A stretch of DNA of 64,000 nt from Gamarada debralockiae. Taxonomy: Eukaryota; Ascomycota; Leotiomycetes; Helotiales; Hyphodiscaceae. The stretch covers positions 17,053 through 81,052 of the forward strand of contig NXFV01001000.1 in the NCBI GenBank assembly GCA_002803225.1, given 5' to 3'. The notes beneath the pieces were generated by a model that was not told the origin of the DNA, did no database searches, and worked only from the letters and a program-made list of their open reading frames with translations. The translations under genes and the position numbers were made by a program. Below, piece by piece: positions 36,396 through 48,170 of this stretch (position 1 is the stretch's first letter; each line of letters begins with the position of its first letter).

Positions 36396-37981
36396 ATGAC
36401 TACCATCGTACGAACGCGAATTCCTTTAGAGACGTTGAGCATGAGTCAGCAGCCTACAGGGCGAAGAAGAAGCCAGCGGCTTCGTGCTGGTGAGTGGAAA
36501 ACATATGGGTTCTTGCACGGGGACCTGCAAACGCAATTTGCGCATCCATCAGAGCTCATGCTGACAGCGAACACAGCATACGATGAAGAGGACGATGGAT
36601 TTATGTTTACGCGTGGATCGAAACGAACGAAGCCTGCGCCGACGGAACCTGAGCCTGCCCCCGCACCTGAACCAGCACCGAAGAAGACCAAAACGCGGAA
36701 GGAACGCGATGAGGAGCCAGCGGCGACAGTGAAGAAGGCCAGGGGGCGGGAGATGAGCTTTTCGACACCGAAGGCGGATAATGATACTATCACTATGTCC
36801 AAGAAAAGAAAAGGCACACGCTCGTCGACAGGGAAGGAGCTAAATGGCGAGAGCAGTACCAATCAAACTACTCTGGAACAGACCGATTATGACAACATTG
36901 ACCTTGTTGGCGCGCCTGGAGCAGACGAGACAAACAAGTCGATATTGGAAGCGGAGGTTAGCAAGCATTCTACAGTGATCTCTCTACCATTCAGCGACAC
37001 ACCAATAATCAACCGGAATAAGGAATTGAGAAAGAAAGGCGCAGGCACGCGGAGAAGTAGTCTGGGACTTCGAGGCAGAAGGGCGAGCTCACTGATTGAT
37101 AGCGGCCATAGCGCGATACCACATCGAGAGGTGGAAACTACAGAGTTCTACAAGCACATCGAAGCAGAGGGTTTGAGCGAACCACGCAGGATGAAGCAGT
37201 TATTGACGTGGACTGGAGAACGAGCTTTGGGGGAGAAACCATCCCACGGAGATCCTGATAGCGCAGCAGCTCTTGCAGGTAAAGAAAGCCGATCCACGTT
37301 GGCAGGCATTAGGTTAACAGTTACAGCGCGCGTGATCAAGGAATCGCTGCTCAAAGATTTTGGTAACAAGTCGGAATTTTCGGACTGGTTCAATCGCCAA
37401 GAGACAGCTCCGACGAAAATTGTCAAGAAGCCGAATCCCAGAAACGTCGAAATAGAGGAAAATCTCGCAGGTCTAGAAGAGAGGATCAAGAGGTACGATT
37501 GCTATGAAAGGATCCCCTTATTGCTTTACTAATCTAATTTAGGTTACGCGAAGAACGAGATCAATGGAAAGCGCTCTCGAAACCGCCTCCTTCCCTTCCT
37601 CCAATTTTGCCGGATGAGTCAAGAGAGTTCGACGCGTCACAAATCGACCCTTCTCTCCTCGACCCTGAACAAGCTGCTATCCTCGCCGCTGTTGCCTCTG
37701 CGCCCGCTCTCGCTATCCGAAAACAAGCTTCCGAACGACTCAGAGCTGTACAGGCGGGTCTGGAATTCCAAGTTGACCAGTTTGCAGACGGTGTTCATAA
37801 GCTGGAGCAATACCAAGAAACTGCTGGCAGAGTTGCGGACAAAATACTGGTGCTTAGCGCCATAAGATTGGATGAGAGAGAACGGAAGGCGAAAGAGGAG
37901 GTGGGCACGAGAGATTTACCTATGCAGGAGGTCCTGCGAAGTTTGAGTAGGATCTTGCCCGACGGTGGGAGTAGACGATGA
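36396..37981 (+). CDS. DSN1: Kinetochore protein Mis13/Dsn1 (MIND/Mis12 complex)
   Basis: Two exons, 36396-37492 and 37543-37981, separated by a 50-nt intron, give 511 codons; an internal ATG at 36441 would give 496. The long basic, Pro/Ala-rich N-terminus precedes the conserved Dsn1 block RRSSLGLRGRRASSLIDSG near residue 220. Here the RRS/RRAS serines match the Aurora B site region of Dsn1 that controls CENP-C binding. Next is the signature HREVETTEFYKHIEAEGLSE with RRMKQLLTWTGERAL. The second half, with IKESLLKDFGNKSEFSDWF and coiled-coil stretches to the C-terminus, matches the MIS13 domain. The role is to link the inner centromere to the KMN network in mitosis. Single-copy housekeeping gene; no lesion seen. 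Confidence 0.9.
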
Positions 37982-38603
37982 GAAACGGAAGTGTTTCGAG
38001 ATTCCTGCAATTTGGCTACAATCACAGAGTAAGGATTGACGGACTACGAATTCATGTCGTGTGATTCAGATGTGACCTGTGTGGTCTTTACGAGATGTCG
38101 AGAGTAGGAGGAAGAGGGGACTCCGATCTCCACTTATCACACCCACTTTGGCGCGTGGAATGGCTTGAGGGATACTTGCACTTTTCTTGGGAGGAGCATT
38201 GGGAGCGGGCATCATGAATGAAAGTCTCCGCATTATGGAAATGAAGCATGGTGTTTGGGGGATGCTTTTGAACGCTTATGCACAAATGGAGTTGATTGTT
38301 GGAGGAACCTCGACAATAGACTCGAGTTCGAGCTGAGCTAGCCGATTTTTATGAAGTAATGCACGAATTTGAAATCCCCTTGGCCATGGGATCTTTGCCA
38401 CTTTCACTATTTTGAATAAGATCGAAACTTGCCTAATTTTTTTATTTTTTTTTTTGAAATTGCCAAGTGACACCAAGTCAGGTGCTGGATATTTAACCCA
38501 ATCCAGCAGCCTAAGTTTTCTTCCAGTCATGTTCCATCTTCCTATCCTTCTATCACCGCTTACTCAGCAATCGGCTTCTCAATTTACATGCTCACCCCTC
38601 AGA
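37982..38603. other. Intergenic region
   Basis: 3' flank of DSN1. It contains a T-rich run near 38440-38455. No gene seen. Confidence 0.5.
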
Positions 38604-39420
38604 ATGGCTAACAATCTATACAAGGCCTTGCATGAGGATGCACGCGAGATTCGTCTTTATGACTCGGAGCCGGAAAGCCAGAAGACGAAATCCAAGCCAC
38701 ACCCTCCACAACTTCACTTGATGAGCGCCTAGAATACGAAGCTCTTTCCTATGTATGGGCGACCAGCCATTACGCAGCCCATAAAATTGGATGGGCGATC
38801 TTTCGAAGTGACCGAAAATCTCGAGGCAGCGTTGCGCCGTTTATGTCAACCTGATGTGAGCCGGGTTTGGATCGATGCGATCTGCGTTAACCAGATTTAT
38901 CTTCCTGAGCGCAACTCACAAATTCGTCTCATGTGAGACATATATTCGAAATGCACACACTGTCTGATTTGGCTTGGGGGGAAGACGAGACCACGGCAGA
39001 AGGTGTAAAATTTCTGGAGTTTGCAGCTACGGATAGGAGTGGCCTCGTTTTCTGGGATGATTGGCTTGGACGCATCTAGAGCTGATATTACGAAGTCTGT
39101 AGTCGAGATTTTTGAGAAAGATCCGCAGTGCTTTGAGCCGTTCTGAGACTGATATCGAGAGCGTGGTGGTATCGAATCTAGACAGTTCAGGAGTTCGTAC
39201 TTCCTAAGTCGGTGTTAATCATGTATGGTAGTTTATTATTAAATGGGATCTCGTTGTTAGAGCTTAAGAAGTGCTACTCTCCCACTACGACTCCTGCTGC
39301 TCGAACTACTACGGCCCGTTGGCCCGAAGGTTCCCAAAATTCGGTATTTTGGACTGACACCATTGTGCTACAACTCTTTCGCAGGCAACGGACACGAAAT
39401 AAACTCTTATTATGAGATTT
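38604..39420 (+). pseudogene. Second HET-domain gene relic
   Basis: HET landmarks appear in shifting frames. They are YKALHEDAREIRLYDSEPES from the ATG at 38604, LEYEALSYVW near 38730, then after a frameshift PIKLDGRSFEVTENLEAALR and VWIDAICVNQIYLPERNSQ. A stop follows, then KCTHCLIWLGG near 38950, WWYRI and TVQEFVLPKSVLIMYGSLLL near 39165-39235. The remainder is unreadable. Function would have been in non-self recognition; it is now inactive. It is not an obvious duplicate of the HET relic at 11-13 kb: the shared motifs are only the family ones. Confidence 0.8.
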
Positions 39421-40397
39421 GATCGACGTCTTGAGGAACCTTCGTCCTCGATTAACGTTTGACCCTCGAGATAAAGCCTACGGCGCCTTGGGCTCGTGAA
39501 GCTCTGTCCCGATACGACTATTATTCCTAGCTATAAGTCTGATATACGTGTGGTCTTGTAGCCCGACATTAAAGACATTTGCATAAAGGGAACCCTTAAA
39601 ATGCTAACCTATGTAGAGGACAGAGACTCGAAGCCAAGTGTGTACGGGCCTCTATTATAGGCACTTGACTGGTCCGTCCCGAGCTTGCACTGGGATAACT
39701 AGGAAGTTTGGATTGTGAGAAGCAGTATTGGACTGTATAACGCGTGCAAGAACCTCTTATTCTGTGGAGACTTCTACGATAACAGAGTTCTGGACGATAG
39801 AAGAGTGAAGTAAGATTTGATCCTTCACGTCGGTGGAGAAATGGGACAGGACAGGACCTTCTCGACTGTGTTGAAACAAAAGACTTAGATTGACGCCTAC
39901 CGTCGATTTGCAAGCCCCTCGACGACATAACGTTCTAAAGAATTTTGCTTTATAATAGCTATACCTAGCAGAGCGCATTCTAACAGGTACTTCGAGCGGC
40001 CGAACAGCATTACCGAGATTGTCAGATTTGGTGGACACCTAGCATTAGGGGTAGGAAATGAGATAGTTGTTTAAAAGGAAGTGGAAAGTGTTTATTAATG
40101 TGGAAACTACGATTTCAGCAAATATTTTATGCTGTAGATTCTTTATTACCGCCAAGTAATTAATTGGTATCGGACCTCCGTGAATAAACGCTGGCGATGA
40201 GGTCTAGATCCTTTGTGGCGGAATTGTGCCTTATATTCTTCGCTAGTCTGAGGAGATTTTTTGTAGCCTAACTTGGACATTGTGGATCAGCCCTGTCACA
40301 CGTTGGTTGGGGAGTCCTATGTTGATGATATCATGGATGGGGAAGCTGCTGCGGGGTTGGAAATAGATATCTCCCTTATGATTTATCCTTGCCAGCA
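39421..40397. other. Intergenic region after the HET relic
   Basis: About 1 kb that may include the unreadable 3' remainder of the HET relic. No feature can be supported. Confidence 0.4.
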
Positions 40398-42314
40398 TCA
40401 GACCGGGGGTGGCCAGTTACTAAAGCTCCTCCTCTCAGGATCAAAAGGCGTAAAGTCCGCATCCAAACCCTTATTAGCCTTGCGTAAGCTTGGTTTATTA
40501 TGACCCTCCGGGGGTCCGTCCCTCCCTGAAGTCAAGGAAGAGTCGTCCTTCCCTTTGGTTTGAGTGCAGCGTTTGTCTTTGCGCTTCTTGTACCAGTTCG
40601 TACACCGAATTCTCTTCTTCGCAAACTCAGACATAAGGAAGGAAGCAATCCACAGGAGAATCGTGAGTATTCCAGTTGCGATCCAATAGATTTTCATTGG
40701 GATCGCCTGCACTGGATGTTCGGGGTCGTCCCACTTAAACATTGGTCCAGTAAGCAGAATCTGCTATGATGTCAGGACTCGTTCTTCTCGGACCATCAGG
40801 TAATACGTACAGCCAAATATGTTCCCGGTAAGAAGAATGCAGTCAGGAAAGCGATGACTTTCATCTTGGAGCCGTCTTTGCTTGTGTTGCCCTCGATCTG
40901 ATGCTGAATAGACCTATCTCTTTCCGCGATGACGTTCCGTACCTGAACTTCATAAGCAGGAGAAGGCTCATTTCATTCCAGGGTCAGCTTACCATGCCAA
41001 CATTAACATCAATGTGCTGCTGCATATTCTTGATGTCAGATTTGTACTGAAGCATGTTCGTTCTGATCATAACCAGCTTGTCATGGTCTCGTAAGCACTC
41101 TCTCGATATGTCAAGTTGCTTCAGAGCCTTCTTCAGTTTCCGCTTGTCGGGGTCATTCCTACCAACCCAGTCATTGATTCGTGCCTCGATATAATTTTGA
41201 AACGTAGTGATATCTCGAACCATTACCTCAGCACTTTCGGCAAGGTAATGCATGGTTGAGCTACGTCCTGTAAGGCCCTTGTTCAAGTCAATCAGATCTC
41301 GATTCATCTTCTGGATGTTCTCTGTCGTGTCTGGACATGGCTCCGATTTTGCCCCATCCTGGTCCAGTTTTCGCAAGGACTCACGGAGGTCGCGGTCGAA
41401 AACAACGAGTTGATCAGCTGTCCATCTGATGTAAGGCGAAACGACCGAGCCGTACTGACACAAGAGAGCCGCCATAAAGAGCCTCGAGGTCAGGCCCACA
41501 CTATCCGATAGGTGGTCTTCTTTGACGTCAAGAAATCGAGGTAGGAGAGTGGCAAGGAGCTCATCGACATGCCTGCTCTTCATACCAGCCACGAAAGCAA
41601 ATATATGTTCCGGGTTGTCTGGGTTCGCAAAGTTGTTTCCTTCGATCCTGATATGATGAACCATCGAGAAAGTGATCATGGGACTACTAAGAGATGGCAC
41701 CCGAAGTGAATATACTGTAACAAGTAAGAAGGAATACATCTCTAAATTCATCTGATGATACTCACATTTGAGGAAGCATCGGTTGTTTGGGTGATCCTTT
41801 TGGTCGACATAACGAAAACATGCTTCGAAATGATGGTCCTGTCGGAAGAGGTTGCGCCAAAGTATATCTTTCTTACAGCGACAGTACCGGCAGAGATTTT
41901 CGAGCTGACTTGCAAAAAGCATTGGAATGGGGGTAGGATGTGGTTTCTTCCAGTGCAAATTTTCAATCCCCCCTGTGGTGCAGATAGGATCTTGGGCGTC
42001 AGCATCGACCAAGCATGGAAGGCTTCTGGAACAAAAGTTAGTTCTATTCTGCGGGGAAATGGGCTCTTTTGCAACACATGCATCATCGTCAATCGATTGT
42101 TACCGCCAGCGCTTGTAGTAGCGATAGATGCAGTTTCGTCCCTCAATTTGTTGTTGTCACCAGCGCTTGTAGTAGCAATACATGTAGCCTCGTTGCGGAA
42201 CTCAACATTGTATTTATGGTGAAGATGACCACCTTTCTGTACATTGTGTATGTGACATTGATCAGCCGACTTGATCTTCTCGATGTCCTGGTTCAATTGT
42301 GTCGCTGTACACAT
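40398..42314 (-). CDS. CorA-like membrane protein (fungal Mg2+-transporter-like fold)
   Basis: The C-terminal part is well supported by exons ...-41766, 41714-40993, 40942-40811 and 40763-40398. A helical cytosolic region (TMHYLAESAEVMVRDITTFQ, LKQLDISRECLRDHDKLVMI) leads to VRNVIAERDRSIQHQIEG. The two membrane helices VIAFLTAFFLPGTYLA and IYWIATGILTILLWIASFLM follow, with a basic tail. The FLPGT end of helix 1 is characteristic of fungal CorA-like proteins, but the canonical GMN selectivity triplet is absent, so Mg2+ transport is doubtful. The N-terminal region upstream of ~42010 is less certain: two overlapping frames are open, and the model from the ATG at 42314 needs a frame change near 42000 that I could not resolve as a standard intron. 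Confidence 0.6.
42106..42186 (-). repeat. 54-bp in-frame duplication in the CorA-like N-terminus
   Basis: The word CCAGCGCTTGTAGTAGC starts at 42106 and again at 42160, 54 bp (18 codons) apart. In the minus-strand frame it encodes two similar peptides containing ATTSAG and an Asn-Asn pair. This points to a small tandem duplication in the N-terminal part of the gene, if that part is coding. Confidence 0.55.
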
Positions 42315-43915
42315 ATTGGCAATTCGAGGTGCATCTGAATCATCTCAAGAAAATGCGAAATAACGCAGACCGGACAAATGACACAGGAAGGGGGCGGACT
42401 TCCTTATACATCCTCGACTCCTCTGCTGCGGCTCATGTTCTCTCCAAATGTGTCTCCGAGCTTGCGTCCAACCACTGTCAGCTGAAAAAGCGGTTCGCCA
42501 ACGAGAGTAATCATAGATCCTTCAGTCCCCGCGGGAGTATCAATAGACCGCAGCCTCATTCGAGAGAATGACCTTTTCCGGAGGAAAAGCGGCTCGGGCC
42601 TCAGTATGGGGGCGGGTCTCGACCCCCCGACGACTCCTAATCCCTGTCAGCTGAAGTGCACGCCGCGATGGCTTGCACTCGCACAAGTCTCTCGTTGGCC
42701 ATACGTCAGCCTCATTCGCGAAATCTGGAAAAACAAAAGTGAAACTCGAACGACAAATACTTCTCGCCAACCAACGAACACAATGCGATTGATTTTTCAG
42801 CCTCTGCACCTGCATGAGATCGACACAGATACGCAAACCGTGGAATCCATTCGCGTGACGGGTTGAGCCGCAATGCAATCTTTCAAAGGCTTTGGCAACA
42901 CTTGTCGGATAAACTCATGGCCGTGGAAGAGACGGCAAAGGCGGCAAAGGGAAATGTGAAGCTCAGCATCGTCCATGAACTGGACCCCTAGGGGCAGATG
43001 CTGTGCGTCCAAAAGAACGACAATGTGATGATAAGAACATTTTTCTGTAGCGAAGCCGTCTGCCAGCTTAGGGACCGAAGCATGGGTTTTGATGTCACCT
43101 CTATGAATCTTTGTTCTATAGTCATACGCAGCTACCTACAATCAATCTCCATGGCGTACTTAAATACTATACATTTCTGCGTTGATGCGAAGGCAATCTT
43201 TCGAAAGTTCAAGAAATCGACGACCTCTACAGGTTTTGATTCCCTTTTCCCAAGTTAATGTACCCTTACCTTTCAAACTCGTTTGGAAGAATTTCAATAA
43301 AGAGTTTGACGGGGCTTTGAGCAAGTTTCGAAGCCATGTGACGACTGTCGAGAAAGAAGCTGGTCTGTCGCATATGATAGAAGTGTCAGTTGACAGCTGT
43401 AAGAATAATTGATTGAGGAACCAGCTGAGAAGCTGGAGAGTTGAGTCTAAATACACTATGGGATGCGCACGGACTGAGAGAGAGAATAGTGAAACAGTGG
43501 AGCCTAATATAGCTACCAGGGGTGGGCACGTAATTTGCAACTGACAAGAAGCTCCGGGTGAACGGGACAAAAAACAGAGAGACGAAGAAAGAGTGAGCTT
43601 TCAGACATACCACAACCAGGGCATTAGCTGACTTGTAGACAGCTATCATATTACGGGACTTTCGCTTTGCAGGAATGTCAGTATTCATGCATCTCTCCAA
43701 CCCACATGCTTGCTTTTCTCGTAAGGTTGAAGAATAACGGCAAAGCGTCACCCTAACCGATCAGACAAGGCAGGAACGACTTGACAACATCAAAAACGAG
43801 GAAAGCCAATCAAACATGGGATGGAGTAGACAGAGAAGAAATATACAGTATAGATATATACAATAGGCCCAAAGAAAATGGGGATGTGCGGCCTCGGTGG
43901 AATCCACAAACCAAA
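42315..43915. other. Intergenic region
   Basis: About 1.6 kb upstream of the CorA-like gene. Open frames are short and unlike protein. Nothing supported. Confidence 0.4.
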
Positions 43916-44300
43916 TCAATCCACCTGGATGATCAAATTCTTCTCACTATCCGCGTCAGTTCGCAAACTTCTGTTCTCCACATCCTGTCTCATCGACGTC
44001 GTAACAATAATATCCTTGCAAAGATTACTACCGCTGCTATTCTTCCTCATATTATGTTCTCTTCCTTCATTCGTCTCTACTTTCGTCACGGTTTTCGGAC
44101 CCATTTCAACATCTGCAAGTCGCATAGGTGTCTGCTTAAAGTTGTTGTTGTTTTCGAAGCCACGGTCGCCGAAAGTTGCTGTCCCGTTTCCGCTTCGAGT
44201 GGAGGAGAGTATTGGTCCCTGGAACTGTGTGTCTGCCGCGTGTGTCCAAGAAACAAGCGCTTTTTCCCAAAATAGAATCTTGTGTAGGGTTAGGAGGTAC
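43916..44300 (-). pseudogene. Possible C-terminal tail of a SAT4/rhodopsin-like fungal membrane protein
   Basis: On the minus strand one frame reads convincingly as protein from about 44300 to a stop at 43916. It contains EKALVSWTHAADTQFQGP, ILSSTRSGNGTATFGDRGF, RLADVEMGPKTVTKVETN and IIVTTSMRQDVE. This Ser/Gly/Asn-rich acidic tail with a near-terminal VTTS-like strand resembles the cytoplasmic C-terminus of fungal seven-helix SAT4-type proteins. The membrane helices themselves are missing: the next upstream sequence is the 3' end of another gene. It may be a truncated relic or a separate small gene; the family assignment is from memory and weak. Confidence 0.3.
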
Positions 44301-44450
44301 GCCGCTTCTGGAAAAGGATGTTTCGTCCTTCAAGCAACAAGGCTGCAGAATGGGTATTGCATTGAATATTATGTAAATTTAGGAGTATCTCGAACGCTTC
44401 CGGAATGAAACAAAAACAAAAATCAAGAATCCACCCATGCGCTACGGATC

Positions 44451-46171
44451 TCACGCCCCAACCTCTGCTCGATCTGCTGCGACTTCTGTCACTGTCACAG
44501 TTCCCACCTTCTCCAAGGAACCAAACGGCCAGAAGACCTTCCCAATACTGCCGAGCACGCTCGTTCTCTTCTCAGGGGTGGGTCTCTTTGGCGAAGACTT
44601 GGGAGCTGATGGATCCTCAAGCGGTGGGTGAGTACTGTCATCATTCTGGTGTATGATTTCGGGCACCAAATCGGCGAGGGGTTTGACTGCTGTGGCTAGT
44701 GCCTCATTGATTACCTGTTCCATGCTCTCAATGGGCTTTGATCTGGAAGCATCAGGACCGGGCGTGGGCATGTGGAAGGCGAGTACTTTCGTGATATGCT
44801 GGATTGCTTCGTGCATAGCGTCGAGTTCTATGGCAATGTTAGCTGAATTCAAATGGCCGCAGGGGAAATACGTACTCTGATGCATTAGATCCAGGCTCTC
44901 TTGTGAGACTGTCACCATTTGAGGTTCCGTCGTCGTGGCTGGGTCCTCGGTAGTAGTTTTCGAGATGGTGTTGGTTTTTCTTGTGCTTGTGACCGTTGTA
45001 ACTGCTGAAACAATTGCCGGAGAAGAAATTGTTGGAGTATTGTCGATGGCTTGCGGAACTTCCTGTGCGGTTTCGGGTCCCTTTTCAGAAACTTGCGCAG
45101 GCTGTGTTGCTGACGTTGGTGTTTCCGGCGCCGTTTTCTCTTTCGTGGATTCAGTTGATACTATCGCTCTCTTCGTCGTCGTTTGGACAGAGCTTGTTTT
45201 CGAGGTGGCTGGCTCAGCAGAAGGAATCGGGCCTGCAACTTTCGCATTCTGTTCAACAGCACCCTTCGTAACGGCCTTCACTTCACCGTCTGCTCCCAGT
45301 GTGATTTTTAATGAGACTGGTGCAGCTGCTGGGGAATCAGTTTTCGACTCAGAAGAACTCACGCCTTCACTACTGATAGCTTTTGAAGGTTCCTGAGCAA
45401 CTTCAATTGCAATAGTTTTGCCTTTCGATGCATTATCACTTGCTGGTGGGATTTTGGCATCTGAGGGGCTAGATGCGCTGCCATTTGGTGCCTCCTTCGC
45501 CAATTCCGTGGGACCAGATTTCGGATCCGAAACCTCTGGGGTGACGGCTTCTCCCTTTTCCACACCATCTGCCTTGTCCTTCGCAGCTTTTGCTGCGACC
45601 TCTTTGACAGCTTCTTCTTTAGCATCATCAGCTATATCTTTCGAAATAGCTTTCACGACTTTCGAGCCTGCGTCCGAAGCAATAGTCGTGACCGTCGTCT
45701 TCGCACTATCAGCCGCAATTTTACCAATGAGGGCAACGTCTCCAGCCACAAGCTCAGGCTGAACAAGCGATGCTGCACCAATTACTACGGCCAATGCTCC
45801 CCTTCAAATGTCAGCTTCCACCCAACGTGACTGAACGGAGAGAAAGCTCACTCTGCAATGAGCTCAGGATGTTGCTTAACGGACTCAACAGCAGACTCGG
45901 CACCTTTCACGACCTCGGCAGCAACATCCGCGATACCATCTTGAACTTTGTCAAGTAAACTGGGGACATTTTTATCCGTTGCTGATACGGCTTCCTCCAC
46001 GACACTGCTCTCAATGGTTTTTAGATCGCTGGCATTCGATTTGACAACCTGAGTTACGACTGCTGTCGCCGATTCGACAATCAGATTTTCGGTCTTTTAA
46101 AAATATCAGCTTGATGCATAATTCAATGGATTTGGATTCTCGATACTCACAGCTTGCCCCACCGTCGTCAT
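44451..46171 (-). CDS. Low-complexity Thr/Ser/Ala/Glu-rich hypothetical protein
   Basis: Exons 46171-46151, 46093-45852, 45801-44876 and 44827-44451 give 521 codons plus stop. The last intron is 48 nt (GTACGT...CATAG) and its retention would also stay in frame. I recognise no domain. The N-terminal ~110 residues are Val/Ala-rich amphipathic sequence (ENLIVESATAVVTQVV, KVQDGIADVAAEVVKG), followed by a small hydrophobic patch LAVVIGAASLV. The next ~250 residues are low-complexity with many Thr-Thr, Lys and Glu. A more ordered C-terminal block includes LDAMHEAIQHITKVLAFHMP. No signal peptide. It could be a structural, organelle-surface or stress protein; no function is assigned. Confidence 0.7.
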
Positions 46172-46845
46172 CGTAAACGCCGTACTGCGGGGTAGCTTGG
46201 GTCAAGCTGGAGTGATCACTAATCAGGTGGCCAAACTCATACAAAGCTGAGATCTGAAGCAATTGCTTTTTGAGAAAGGAGACAATATAAAAACAATTAA
46301 TTAGCAAAATGAGATAACTTTGAAAATGGAGGTTGAAGAAGCTGAGTAAGTTAACCCACGTGGTAATGAGGACATTTGCTACAGGCCAAGACATTCAAAT
46401 AAAGCTAAGCACTATTGGTTGGTGTGCCACACCGCAGAGGCCTGGAAGTGCGCCGTGGCACCTGCCTCAAAGCCCAGAATGGCCTATCGTCCGCCTCTCA
46501 TAGCCTAAATTGTGCTGGTGTTGGAGCAACAAGCTGAACAAGCGTCAACAACATCACAACTCAATCATTAAAACGGCATGCTTTCAGTTTAAAATCCTCG
46601 ACTCATGGACTGCAATTAAATACTCGATGAAGTCTTCTAGTCAATAATGCAGAAGTGGCTATCGAGAGTCGAGGGAAGTACGTACCTGCCTTGCATTTTT
46701 TACAGACATCGGCGTGGTAGGTAGTTTCAAAGCACTGACTATTGCCAAGACATAAAGTCTTAAGGATATACCAATATGAGGCCTTATTGCAGCGGTGCCT
46801 TTGCAAGAGGAAAATATTTCTCTGCTACTGGTCTTCGAGCGAAGT
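46172..46845. other. Intergenic region
   Basis: Between the low-complexity gene and the 3' end of the 2-hydroxyacid dehydrogenase gene. No gene seen. Confidence 0.5.
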
Positions 46846-47814
46846 CTAAACCAATTTACCAAGGACGTCCTTCTCCCCATTCAACACAGCAAGCAGAGTC
46901 TCCACAACAGCAACACCACTCTTACTCTGATTATCCATGGTGCTTGCCCCAATATGCGGGGTAACAATAACTCTCTCACACTCCAGCAGCTCCGCATATA
47001 CCTCAAGTGTCGGCGGCTCGCTCTCCAGCGCGTCCAGCACTGCTCCCCAAATCTTCCCCTCCCGCAATGCCTTCACCAAGGCCTGCTCATCGACAACCCC
47101 ACCCCGAGCACAATTGACCAAAATCGCACTCTCCTTCATTATCTCCAATTCTCTTTCTCCTATCATACCCTTTGTACTGTCCAAGAGCGGAACATGCAAC
47201 GTCACCACATCAGCAACTTTCAACACTTCCTCCAACGTCCCGACCCGTTGGTGACGAAGATCAGACCATGCGTCTGTCTGCGCAACAGGATCGTACGCCA
47301 CAATAATACTCTCACAAGCTCCCCTCCACTTCTTCGCGATTTCAAACCCAATGTTACCCATACCCACAATGCCCACCGTCTTCCGATACAAGCTCATACC
47401 CAACATCTCAGTTCTCTTCACCACTTCCCCTTTTCTGATTCGGCGATCGAATTCACATACCCGTCTCGCCAACGTCAATGGAAGCGTCAGTGCAAGTTCA
47501 GCAACCGCTTCAGAGTTTAATCCAGGGGTGTTGTACACAGCTACACCATGGGCTGAGGCTGCTGATAGATCGATATTATCGACTCCTACGCCTTGTTTTA
47601 CGACGAGACGGAGGTGGGGGGCGGAAGAGAAGTCTGAGGCTGTGACGCGAGTTGAAGAGCGAATGATCACTGCTTCCGCATCTTTGTGCCAATCTTTAAC
47701 TTTTGGGTCGGATGGGAGAGTGAGGTTGATGCTTGATTGGCTTTGGAGGAAGCCGATGGCGTCCGGGTGATAGGAATCGAGGACGTAGACAACTGGCTTG
47801 GACGTGGATGCCAT
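46846..47814 (-). CDS. D-isomer-specific 2-hydroxyacid dehydrogenase (phosphoglycerate dehydrogenase-like)
   Basis: Single-exon gene of 322 aa. The NAD-binding fold has GIVGMGNIGFEIA (GxGxxG at 151-156). The catalytic triad of the family is visible: Arg237 in NCARGG, Glu264 in DALESEP and His287 in PHIGAST. The substrate-binding segment VKQGVGVDNIDLSAA lies at 72-86. The enzyme reduces a 2-oxoacid or oxidises a D-2-hydroxyacid with NAD(H). It lacks the ACT regulatory domain of true serine-pathway SerA, so serine biosynthesis is unlikely. The start is the ATG at 47814, and 356 bp upstream lies a divergent RraA-like aldolase gene. Dehydrogenases of this type commonly adjoin RraA-like genes in bacteria, suggesting that the pair acts on a shared oxoacid. 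Confidence 0.93.
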   Translation of the reverse strand: MASTSKPVVYVLDSYHPDAIGFLQSQSSINLTLPSDPKVKDWHKDAEAVIIRSSTRVTASDFSSAPHLRLVVKQGVGVDNIDLSAASAHGVAVYNTPGLNSEAVAELALTLPLTLARRVCEFDRRIRKGEVVKRTEMLGMSLYRKTVGIVGMGNIGFEIAKKWRGACESIIVAYDPVAQTDAWSDLRHQRVGTLEEVLKVADVVTLHVPLLDSTKGMIGERELEIMKESAILVNCARGGVVDEQALVKALREGKIWGAVLDALESEPPTLEVYAELLECERVIVTPHIGASTMDNQSKSGVAVVETLLAVLNGEKDVLGKLV

Positions 47815-48170
47815 TGTGACAGGGATATTTTTGTGTTAAGAAGATGGAGTTATGGGTTAAGAGGTAAATTAAGGGAAAAGAGACAAAAACTTTAGGAGCA
47901 GATGAAATAATGTTCTTATAGAAAGAGACTTGATTGTCTTTTACGTTTCTAATATGACCCACTGAGCAGATCGTAGGTTTTGTGGGGCGGGCACTCCCCG
48001 GGAAACTTTCCGGCGGAGCGGCGAATGCTCCGAATTTAGGGTTGTTGAAGACACCCAGATGAAGCACTTCAACTTACGTATGACTTCCGTCTCTAAATCA
48101 AGATATATACCTCATTTTGAAATTCACATCCTACTTCCTCTTATTCTTACATTCTTGAGCTGCATACAAA
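47815..48170. promoter_or_regulatory. Divergent promoter region, dehydrogenase / RraA-like aldolase
   Basis: A 356-bp spacer between two head-to-head start codons, so it likely drives both genes. It contains AT-rich segments and a GGGCGGGCACTCCCCGGG-like GC patch near 47980. Specific sites were not identified. Confidence 0.5.

Noticed and set aside
43878..44408. 176-codon plus-strand open frame
   Set aside because: The opposite strand reads as better protein here; this frame is hydrophobic low-quality sequence without a domain and looks like a shadow.
44935..45396. 153-codon plus-strand frame rich in Val, Ala and Ser
   Set aside because: Antisense shadow of the Thr/Ser/Glu-rich gene at 44451-46171, whose splice structure is consistent.
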